Positions 25,171 through 31,232 of a stretch of 36,245 nucleotides of DNA are shown here, piece by piece; position 1 is the first letter of the stretch, and every line of letters begins with the position of its first letter. The stretch is taken from the NCBI GenBank assembly GCA_030613575.1, contig JAUWLP010000004.1:1-36245 (forward strand), read 5' to 3'. This DNA is from Desulfobacteraceae bacterium. GTDB taxonomy: Bacteria; Desulfobacterota; Desulfobacteria; Desulfobacterales; UBA11574. The notes below the pieces were generated by a model, which was given only the letters and a program-made list of their open reading frames with translations, made no database searches and had not been told where the DNA came from. Both the position numbers and the translations under genes were made by a program.

Positions 25171-25338
25171 CTAGCTTTTGCCGATATTGTGCAGGGGGTT
25201 GCCGTGTGCCGGTACACATTGTTGAAGACCAATAAAAGGTCTTCCCCGAGGTAACTTGCATGCCGTCAGGACATTTTCCTCCGGCTTTCCTCTGACAAAC
25301 ACGATCAACTCAGTTTTTTTCCATGGTTTTTTTGCCAT
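25171..25338 (-). CDS. Putative RiPP precursor peptide, 55 aa
   Basis: Short ORF between the radical SAM gene and the ABC exporter, same direction. The ATG at 25338 follows AAAGGA by about seven bases. It begins MAKKPW, and the leader-like part KKTELIVFVRGKPEENVL is charged and amphipathic and ends before TACK. The C-terminal part has two cysteines (27 and 41), is rich in Gly, Pro, His and Asn (CVPAHGNPLHNIGKS), and ends in Ser. A leader followed by a low-complexity core, next to a SPASM enzyme, PqqD-like protein, protease and exporter, is the layout expected of a ribosomally made modified peptide. I believe similar KPELIVLVR-KPEE leaders occur in related genomes, but could not check. A palindromic repeat starts two bases after the stop and could have altered the natural C-terminus. 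Confidence 0.7.
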   Translation of the reverse strand: MAKKPWKKTELIVFVRGKPEENVLTACKLPRGRPFIGLQQCVPAHGNPLHNIGKS

Positions 25339-25504
25339 GACACATCCTTTTTTCGATTATTCTGGCAACTTTGTACTCTACTAATATTTTCAACAAGAAA
25401 ACAAGGGGTAATCTTGTGGTGATATAGTGGGTATGCTTGCTCCCCCTTCTATCTCAATTTGATATTAATTCAGGGGGGTTAAGAAGATCAGAAAAGCAGA
25501 AGAT

Positions 25505-25640
25505 CAGATCACCTTCCAACCTTCCGAGCTTCTCACTTTCTCACCTTCTGACCTCTGTCTTCCGTCCTCTGATCTCCGTCTTCTGTCCTCCGACCTTCCG
25601 ACCTTCTCACCTTCTGCTCTTCTAAACTTCTCGCCCTCAA
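25505..25640. repeat. Period-7/8 pyrimidine array overlapping the radical SAM 3' end
   Basis: CTTCTCAC octamers followed by TCTGACC/TCCGTCC/TCTGTCC heptamers. It encodes the last about 26 residues of the radical SAM protein (RRSEGRRTEDGDQ...). Confidence 0.85.
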
Positions 25641-26729
25641 CCGGGCAACCTCACAAAAATACTGAACCCGGCTGTCCAGCTTGCCTGTCTCCAGGTGTGC
25701 GTGTGCCGGGCACCAGTAGCAAAGGTTGACAATAGGACACTTGCGGCAGCTTTCCAAAAACTCACTGCTGTCAGATCGCATATTCCTTACCACGGGCACA
25801 AACTTGCGCAGGGCCTCGGCAAGACTCCCTTTATTTAGATCAAAAACACAGTCAGGATGCAGCAAAGAAGAGCACAAGCGAAACTTTCCGTCAGGCCCGA
25901 TGGTGCATTCGTCCAATCCGGTTCCGCAGTTGAAAAGAAAGGACTTCTCATTATCGGTAACAACCTTGTTGGCAGGATTGTCGCATTCTTTTTTCATCGC
26001 TGAAAACCGCAAATAGTCCTGTCGGTCTAAAACCGCTATTTCCTCCGGTGTCAGCCTTTCGCTCATGATCTCTTGATTTCGTTTACGGTCTCCGTCAAAC
26101 CTCAAATGCAGCAGAGGGTCAAACCGGAAAGGGGACTTGCTCTTTTTTTTGCAAAAAAGGGCAATCTGTTCAAGTTCTTCTATGTTTGATCGGATGGCCA
26201 TGGCTTTGAGGTCTACAGGGATCCCCGAGTCCAAAAGCAGGTTCAACCCGCGCATAAATGCTTTAAAACTTCCCGGCTTCCGGGTGACCTTTTCATAGGT
26301 CTTTTCTGTAACACCATAGACGGAAACTTCAATGTTTCTGGGCGGCCATTTCTTAAAAATATCGATGTGCGATTGTTTTAAAAGTGTTGCGTTTGTAAAT
26401 ACCGAAACCAGGAGCCCTTTTTTCTTCAAATAAATATAGATCTCTTCAAAATCGTTCCTCAAAAGGGGCTCGCCTCCGGTAATCAGGCACCACAGAGTCT
26501 CCAGCGAACAGGCCTGATCCGCGATATCTTTTATCTTTTCAAATGAAAGCTCCTTTTTTTTTGCATCCTGGTTGTTAGCAGGAACATTGATATAACAATG
26601 GCGGCAGTTATTGTTGCAGCGCGCGGTCACTTCCAGGTTCATGGCAAGCAGCCGGCCTTTTCTTCCCGCCAGTTTTTGCCATATCGGCGCCTCCGGCAGA
26701 GGTGTTCTTCTAATATACGATTTATGCAT
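25533..26729 (-). CDS. Radical SAM/SPASM peptide-maturase-like enzyme
   Basis: 398-aa radical SAM enzyme. The SAM-cluster motif CNNNCRHC occupies Cys38, Cys42 and Cys45, with GGEP at 85-88 and a VSVYG segment near 136. The C-terminal SPASM domain has Cys268, 275, 286, 294, 328, 331, 337, 340 and 359, enough for two auxiliary Fe-S clusters as in sactipeptide, ranthipeptide and other RiPP maturases. There is no N-terminal RRE domain, consistent with the separate PqqD-like protein nearby. The ATG at 26729 starts MHKSYIRRTPLPEAPIW. The last about 26 residues are encoded by a pyrimidine repeat and are unlikely to matter for catalysis. The putative precursor ORF lies next downstream. Confidence 0.92.
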   Translation of the reverse strand: MHKSYIRRTPLPEAPIWQKLAGRKGRLLAMNLEVTARCNNNCRHCYINVPANNQDAKKKELSFEKIKDIADQACSLETLWCLITGGEPLLRNDFEEIYIYLKKKGLLVSVFTNATLLKQSHIDIFKKWPPRNIEVSVYGVTEKTYEKVTRKPGSFKAFMRGLNLLLDSGIPVDLKAMAIRSNIEELEQIALFCKKKSKSPFRFDPLLHLRFDGDRKRNQEIMSERLTPEEIAVLDRQDYLRFSAMKKECDNPANKVVTDNEKSFLFNCGTGLDECTIGPDGKFRLCSSLLHPDCVFDLNKGSLAEALRKFVPVVRNMRSDSSEFLESCRKCPIVNLCYWCPAHAHLETGKLDSRVQYFCEVARLRARSLEEQKVRRSEGRRTEDGDQRTEDRGQKVRK

Positions 26730-26756
26730 ATGATTTCAGGGTTCTGGGTTCAGAAA

Positions 26757-26815
26757 ATAATGGTTAATAATCAATGGTTAACAATTAATAATTAACAATT
26801 GATTATTAGATCGGG
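26757..26815. repeat. Period-7 AATGGTT/AACAATT array
   Basis: AATGGTT-AATAATC-AATGGTT-AACAATT-AATAATT-AACAATT-GATTATT upstream of the radical SAM gene, self-complementary in part (AATTGTT/AACAATT). Confidence 0.75.
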
Positions 26816-26820
26816 GTTCG

Positions 26821-27292
26821 GGGTTTACGGAAGACCGATGGAGGAAGGAGGACCGCTTCGCTAAGATGATGGACGACAGAACGTATCGGCCTTCTTCTCC
26901 ATCGCGTATAGCATCGCAAATATGTGTTCGTAACTCTCATCAAGTCTATGGAAAGTCTCTTCATCGATATATTTACAATGCAAGGAAAATTCCAACCATG
27001 TTTGGGTTTCGGCTGCTTCCTGTCCGGAATCGGTCAACTTGTTCAGAAAGACTGCCTTGTACCGACGTTTTCGCCATCCTTCTGATAAGTTCGAACAAAC
27101 TGAGCGCGATGCTCGTCTTATCTGATCAGTCAAGGAATATGTTTCCTCTTTGGGGAATTTCTTGGTAAGTTCAAAAATTTCCATGGCACTATTGAAGGCT
27201 TTGCGATAAACTTTCAGATCTCTCACAGTTCTGATCTTGTTTGTCCTATTTTCGTCCATCTTCCCTCATCCTTCTTCCTTCGTCATCCGATC
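26821..27292. repeat. Direct repeat L carrying an IVP gene
   Basis: About 470 bases, roughly 94% identical by eye to 30693-31176 in the same orientation. It includes the whole four-helix-bundle gene, 40 bases beyond its stop (GAAGACCGATGGA...GGACCGCTTCGCTAAG) and its 5' flank. Confidence 0.88.
26861..27259 (-). CDS. Four-helix-bundle protein (S23/IVP family), copy 1
   Basis: 132-aa protein of the family first seen in 23S rRNA intervening sequences (S23/IVP, related in fold to Avd). Markers are RTVRDLKVYRKAFNSAMEIFELTKKFPKEE, SLTDQIRRASRSVCSNLSEGW, and RRYKAVFLNKLTDSGQEAAETQTWLEF. Function is unknown; the fold forms a basic oligomer. The ATG at 27259 follows GAGGGAAG. It overlaps the end of the S26 peptidase gene by 14 bases and so supplies that gene's stop codon. 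A second copy is at 30733-31131. No rRNA or reverse transcriptase is nearby. Confidence 0.9.
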   Translation of the reverse strand: MDENRTNKIRTVRDLKVYRKAFNSAMEIFELTKKFPKEETYSLTDQIRRASRSVCSNLSEGWRKRRYKAVFLNKLTDSGQEAAETQTWLEFSLHCKYIDEETFHRLDESYEHIFAMLYAMEKKADTFCRPSS

Positions 27293-27854
27293 TTCTCACC
27301 TTTTCATCTTCTAACCTTCTTATCTTCTCTATATCGTGCGCCCTCAATCCCTCAATCCGTTTAATCAATCCCAAAACTTTGGAAACTATCCTCATCACAA
27401 AAGGAACCTGTGATAAAAGCGCAATGGCTCTTCGCTCAGGTCCCAAACCGAATCGAACAGGCTTGCCGTTTCTTTCAACCCGTGTGACATGGCCGCATAT
27501 ATGGTTCAGGCCAAAGGACCCGGTATCTTTTTTTTCAGCATTGTCTCCCTTGATCCGATATCTTCCGTTTTTCATGCCCACGACCCTGTGAACCACCAGC
27601 TTTTCGGTACCAGGGTCGATTATTCCTACAACATCACCTTTCCGTGGAAAGCGGATTGAGGGAGGGGACAGGGTAAGTATGTCACCATCTCTGATAAAAG
27701 GGGACATACTCCGGCCACTGGCCTTGAATTTAAAAGACTTGCCCCTCTCGATGACCGCCTTTAGAAGCTGTACAACAGCGGTGCCTGAAAGCGAAAGTTC
27801 ATTGCCGGTCGAGGCCTTTGCAAAAGATACGGGTTCATTACGACGGGATCTCAA
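27246..27854 (-). CDS. S24/S26-family peptidase, ER-type Ser-His signal-peptidase-like
   Basis: 202-aa protease-like protein. The catalytic Ser49 lies in GRSMSPFIRDGD; VVHRVVG supplies His89 in place of the bacterial Lys, and KGDN supplies Asp104. That arrangement is like eukaryotic/archaeal SEC11-type signal peptidases. There is no N-terminal membrane anchor; a hydrophobic helix at about 146-167 (AIALLSQVPFVMRIVSKVLGLI) might be one. Candidate for cleaving the precursor leader, since the exporter has no peptidase domain. It starts with TTG at 27854, overlapping the PqqD-like gene by 17 bases, with AAGGAAG upstream. The C-terminal tail (KVRRSDDEGRRMREDG) is repeat-encoded and ends inside the IVP gene start. 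Confidence 0.85.
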   Translation of the reverse strand: MRSRRNEPVSFAKASTGNELSLSGTAVVQLLKAVIERGKSFKFKASGRSMSPFIRDGDILTLSPPSIRFPRKGDVVGIIDPGTEKLVVHRVVGMKNGRYRIKGDNAEKKDTGSFGLNHICGHVTRVERNGKPVRFGLGPERRAIALLSQVPFVMRIVSKVLGLIKRIEGLRAHDIEKIRRLEDEKVRRSDDEGRRMREDGRK

Positions 27855-28134
27855 CGAGAAACTTCCTTTTTAACAACTCCTTCATCAGACCGAAGACATC
27901 CGCTTCGATCTCTTGAAACGATGCTTCGTACTCTTCAGAAAGTTGAGTAATCAGATCCCTGAGAGACGTTTTACCGTCCAAACGATCCCAGACGCCCCTT
28001 CCCGTTTCATTGAGGGAGTAAAGCTCATCTTCCATATCCCCCACATTGGAAGTCACGGGAACTATGATAAGTTGCCCTTCTATCTCATGGGCAACCACAT
28101 CTTCTGATATGGCATACACAGAATCAATGTTCAT
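27838..28134 (-). CDS. PqqD-like peptide chaperone (RRE domain)
   Basis: 98-aa PqqD-family protein, the module that binds leader peptides (RiPP recognition element) and presents them to modifying enzymes. Typical pattern: VVAHEIEGQLIIVPV (strands), ELYSLNETGRGVWDRLDGKTSLRDLITQLSEEYEA, and a final helix with LMKELLKRKFLVEI. I start at the ATG at 28134 (MNIDSVYAISEDV); the upstream open frame translates a repeat. It overlaps the S26 peptidase start by 17 bases, so the two are translationally coupled. The kinase gene lies 71 bases upstream, with a repeat between. NCBI-style HPr-rel-A PqqD proteins are the nearest family I know. Confidence 0.9.
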   Translation of the reverse strand: MNIDSVYAISEDVVAHEIEGQLIIVPVTSNVGDMEDELYSLNETGRGVWDRLDGKTSLRDLITQLSEEYEASFQEIEADVFGLMKELLKRKFLVEIPS

Positions 28135-28149
28135 TGTATAGTAATTTCC

Positions 28150-28243
28150 TTTTTGGACACAGATGAACACAGATTATTAAGATTTTTAAATTTAAAAAAA
28201 TACTATTATCTGTGTATATCTGCGAAAATCCGCGTCCCATTCA
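28150..28243. repeat. GGACACAGATGAACACAGAT repeat, copy B
   Basis: Almost identical to 22234-22325. It lies between the PqqD-like and kinase genes and encodes the kinase C-terminus (GTRIFADIHR). Confidence 0.85.
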
Positions 28244-29129
28244 GCTTAAATTCATCTTCCAAAAGGTTCACCACTTTGCCGCTTTTATCAAAACACAACT
28301 CATAGCACGGCACTTCCCGCACGATCTCTGAGATCAAAGCCAATGTCTGGTTCCACCACTCTGGTGTTACAAACGACTTGACAAGACAGGCAAGCAGTTT
28401 TTTCAGGATCATTGTTTTATCTTCAAGGCGCTTCACACGGTTCTCTTTCGCATGTTTTAAAAAAAATATCGCCTTTAAATCCGCGGAATCAGAAGACACA
28501 TCTTCCACATCCCCGTGGCTCCATGTGCCGTAAATCTTGAAACCGCCCGCTTGTTTTCTGATGATGTTCCGGTCGTCGCACAGGATTGTTGCCCGGTTTT
28601 TCATCATTAACGACATGGTCGACTTTCCGGCATCAGAGTGTCCGGCGAAAAGCAGGCCGTTTCCATCCATAATCATGCCGGAGGAGTGGAGTATGCACCC
28701 TTTCCTGTCCGCCAGAAGCCGTGCCAGCAGAATCTGATCTGTGGGGAAGAGGGTAAGAGAACTGACATTTCCTGCGTTGTATGCCATACGGTTTGTTTCA
28801 TCGTTGTAAATCACACCTTTTGTGTGATCCAGGTTGAATATGGCGGCCCGTTTCAAGCTGTCTGTATTCTCAATGGATGAGGTCCAAACATAGGTAAAAT
28901 GTTTTTTACCCTCATAAATCATCCATGGCGATTTTCCATAGACTTTTTTACCGGGATCACTTTTGCCGATATCCAGCAGGTGAAAATGATGATGAATGTA
29001 AACCGTATCCTCACCGGGCGCTTTGACCTCAAATTGCTTAATCTTGGGGTGAAACGTTTTTTCCAAAATGGGAAGATCTGATGACACCGCAAGAGTGATG
29101 CCGGCGGTTTTGTAGTATCGTTCGTACAT
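28206..29129 (-). CDS. HPr-kinase-related kinase
   Basis: 307-aa protein with the HPrK C-terminal kinase fold. GCILHSSGMIMDGNGLLFAGHSDAGKST contains the P-loop (163-171), and ILCDDRN (183-187) supplies the acidic Mg/base residues. The N-terminal about 140 residues are unlike true HprK and match the group found beside PqqD and NTP_transf_5 genes (HprK-related kinase A; also lasso-peptide kinases such as PadeK that phosphorylate a C-terminal Ser). No PTS genes are visible, so a role on the cluster peptide or another local substrate is more likely than on HPr. The ATG at 29129 has no clear ribosome site. The last ten residues come from a dispersed repeat. Confidence 0.85.
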   Translation of the reverse strand: MYERYYKTAGITLAVSSDLPILEKTFHPKIKQFEVKAPGEDTVYIHHHFHLLDIGKSDPGKKVYGKSPWMIYEGKKHFTYVWTSSIENTDSLKRAAIFNLDHTKGVIYNDETNRMAYNAGNVSSLTLFPTDQILLARLLADRKGCILHSSGMIMDGNGLLFAGHSDAGKSTMSLMMKNRATILCDDRNIIRKQAGGFKIYGTWSHGDVEDVSSDSADLKAIFFLKHAKENRVKRLEDKTMILKKLLACLVKSFVTPEWWNQTLALISEIVREVPCYELCFDKSGKVVNLLEDEFKLNGTRIFADIHR

Positions 29130-29134
29130 GAATT

Positions 29135-29424
29135 TATATTATCTCACCACAGAGACGCAGAGAACACAGAGAGACATGAATTTTCTGTTTGCTGCTGAGA
29201 GGGCGGCAAACAGAAATCCTCAGAAGCTTCGCTTCATGTGATGACATTGTAAATAGTGTAAATTTGAAGCTGTCTCTCAAAGCTTAGTATCCCTGTTAAT
29301 CTGATTTAGAAAAAATGGCCTTAAAGGCATGGGTTTATTTCTTTTCGTCCTCTCAGCGAAAAGAAATAAGAAAAACGCCTCTGTGCCCTCCGTGCCTCTA
29401 ATGAGCGCAGCGAATGGGCGGTGA
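29135..29424. repeat. Paired-hairpin element with complementary loops, copy 1
   Basis: Outer arms CCACAGAGACGCAGAGAACA (about 29141) and GCCTCTGTGCCCTCCGTGCC (about 29377) are inverted. Hairpin 1 (29182-29216): 14-bp stem TTTCTGTTTGCTGC, loop TGAGAGG, one G-T pair. Hairpin 2 (29335-29369): 14-bp stem TTATTTCTTTTCGT, loop CCTCTCA, one T-G pair. The loops are exact reverse complements although the stems differ. No gene in the gap. Confidence 0.85.
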
Positions 29425-30669
29425 TTAATCTTTCAATCCCTTAATTCTATTGTTACGCCTACCTATCATCAACCATGAAAAAAACGCCATACACAAGCGG
29501 GCCGGGCGCAGGATACTGTGGACAAAAGAAAGTTTTGCCGGTACCGGAAAATGCGCCCACTCCTGGGCAGTGGCGCCAAGGAGCAAGTGTTTACCGTAGC
29601 GTATTTTTTCTGACCATCTGTCTCTTACCTTGAAATGGAAACCGGAAAATTTAGGTTTCTCCCTAAATACGGGTGATTCAATGTTTTCTTTAAAAAGATT
29701 ATTGTAAACCGTTAAGGCCAGCTCGGGAAGTGCGGGGTCCTTTTCCACGAGGTTCATCATATCTTGGGAAAGCTTAACATCAAAAAGATCGCATACTAAA
29801 AAAAGGCCTAAATGAAGAATCCTTTCACAGCGCATTCTTTCCGCTAAATGCCTTACCCGCATCCAGTCCAATCCGTCATTTGATTGAATCAGGCCGGCAA
29901 TGCTGCTCAAGGATTCCACGTCTTGCCAGCAATCCCTGGTCCCATTGAGACACAGGTAGACTAACAGATCCTCCCTGCAGGGATGGAGCACTTTTTTACC
30001 TGCGATGGTTGCATGGACGAGATTGTTTTCAATGCTGTTTAAAAGCAGGGGATAAAACGTATAGCTTCCCGACATTTCCCAGTGGAGATCCACGGTCAGT
30101 CCGCTTTTGCTGCTGATCAATTCAATACTGCTCTTTTTCGCCGCATAAGCTAAAAGCTGCTTTTTATTTAAATTTATCTCTAATTGGAATCCATAATCCT
30201 CAAAAATCTTTATTGTCTTGAGAGCATCCTGTTTGTTTACCAATATGTCCAGATCGCCGAACTGTCGAAGGGCAAAGTCTCCGTAAACCATTTGTGCCAG
30301 AACCGGTCCTTTAAACGGTACCGCAGGAATATTATTATCTTCCAGAAGCTTCAAAATGGATACAAGCTTAACGGTAATAAGAAGGCTGCGCATTGAGTTG
30401 GTATTGTACTCGTTTTCAAGCTTTTTCAGGACATCATCTGGGACAGACTCCGGACATGCTTTTTTTAAGCTTTGGTATAAGAGGAGATGGACTTTATGTA
30501 AATCGGCTGTTTCTATAAGATATTCCCAATCAACAGTCTCATTTACAAGAGACTTGATCTGTTCGATCGTTGCAGTATCCAAACTGCCCCGCGCGCCTAA
30601 AAGAAGCAGTTTAATTTCTTTGCGGTATTTTGGCGGCACGAATTGATAAAATAGATGGTAACAGTTCAT
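29425..30669 (-). CDS. NTP_transf_5-type nucleotidyltransferase
   Basis: 414-aa protein of the uncharacterised nucleotidyltransferase family PF14907. The signature PFKGPVLAQMVYGDFALRQFGDLDILV (about 118-144) carries the acidic pair Asp139 and Asp141. The rest is helical, with LYLCLNGTRDCW... and a basic end. Homologues sit beside PqqD/HPrK-related genes and in some lasso clusters, where they are thought to modify the peptide or its phosphate, but no reaction is established here. The ATG at 30669 has no clear ribosome site. First gene of the cassette bracketed by the two IVP direct repeats. Confidence 0.87.
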   Translation of the reverse strand: MNCYHLFYQFVPPKYRKEIKLLLLGARGSLDTATIEQIKSLVNETVDWEYLIETADLHKVHLLLYQSLKKACPESVPDDVLKKLENEYNTNSMRSLLITVKLVSILKLLEDNNIPAVPFKGPVLAQMVYGDFALRQFGDLDILVNKQDALKTIKIFEDYGFQLEINLNKKQLLAYAAKKSSIELISSKSGLTVDLHWEMSGSYTFYPLLLNSIENNLVHATIAGKKVLHPCREDLLVYLCLNGTRDCWQDVESLSSIAGLIQSNDGLDWMRVRHLAERMRCERILHLGLFLVCDLFDVKLSQDMMNLVEKDPALPELALTVYNNLFKENIESPVFREKPKFSGFHFKVRDRWSEKIRYGKHLLLGATAQEWAHFPVPAKLSFVHSILRPARLCMAFFSWLMIGRRNNRIKGLKD

Positions 30670-30692
30670 GGGTTTATAGGTGCAGGGGTTCT

Positions 30693-31176
30693 GGGTTTGC
30701 CGAAGACCGATGGAAGAAGGAGGACCGCTTCGCTAAGATGATGGACGACAGAATGTATCGGCCTTCTTTTCCATAGCGTTTAGCATCGCAAATATGTGCT
30801 CGTAACTGTCATCAAGCCTTTGGAAAGTCTCTTCATCGATATATTTACAATGAAAGGAAAATTCCAACCATGTTTGGGTCTCGGCCGCTTCCTGCCCGGA
30901 ATCGGTTAACTTGTTCAGAAAGACTGCCTTGTACCGACGTTTTCGCCATCCCTCTGATAAATTTGAACAAACTGAACGCGATGCTCGCCTTATCTGATCC
31001 GTCAAGGAATATGTTTCCTCTTTGGGGAATTTCTTGGTAAGTTCAAAAATTTCCATGGCGCTATCGAAGGCTTTGCGATAAACTTTCAGATCTCTCACAG
31101 TTCTGATCTTGTTTGTCCTCTTTTCGTCCATCTTCCCTCATCCATCTTCCCTTATCCATCTTCCTTCGTCATCCGT
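30693..31176. repeat. Direct repeat R carrying an IVP gene
   Basis: Same orientation as 26821-27292 and about 94% identical by eye; differences are scattered single bases plus a short tandem expansion (CCATCTTCCCTTAT) on its 5' side. Confidence 0.88.
30733..31131 (-). CDS. Four-helix-bundle protein (S23/IVP family), copy 2
   Basis: 132 aa, differing from copy 1 at only about seven residues (for example FDSAMEI for FNSAMEI, LEFSFHCKY for LEFSLHCKY, DDSYEHIFAMLN for DESYEHIFAMLY). The same ribosome site GAGGGAAG precedes the ATG at 31131. Conservation of the protein between the copies suggests recent duplication or gene conversion, or selection. It lies between the nucleotidyltransferase and sugar-transferase genes. 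Confidence 0.9.
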   Translation of the reverse strand: MDEKRTNKIRTVRDLKVYRKAFDSAMEIFELTKKFPKEETYSLTDQIRRASRSVCSNLSEGWRKRRYKAVFLNKLTDSGQEAAETQTWLEFSFHCKYIDEETFQRLDDSYEHIFAMLNAMEKKADTFCRPSS

Positions 31177-31232
31177 CCTTCTGCTCTTCTCACCTTCTCA
31201 CCCTCTCGTCTTCTCGCCCCTCCGTCCTCAAT
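31132..31232. repeat. Pyrimidine array (CCATCTTCCCTTAT, CTTCTCAC units)
   Basis: Tandem TTCCCTCATCCATC units followed by CTTCTCACC octamers and TCCGTCCT heptamer-like units, filling the gap before the sugar-transferase stop codon. Confidence 0.7.

Noticed and set aside
26861-27259. Diversity-generating retroelement, because IVP proteins resemble Avd
   Set aside because: No reverse transcriptase, template repeat or C-type-lectin target is present in the window.
25171-30669. Lasso-peptide cluster
   Set aside because: The kinase and nucleotidyltransferase types occur in lasso loci, but there is no asparagine-synthetase-like cyclase or B2-type transglutaminase-like protease, and the precursor has no obvious macrolactam ring core.
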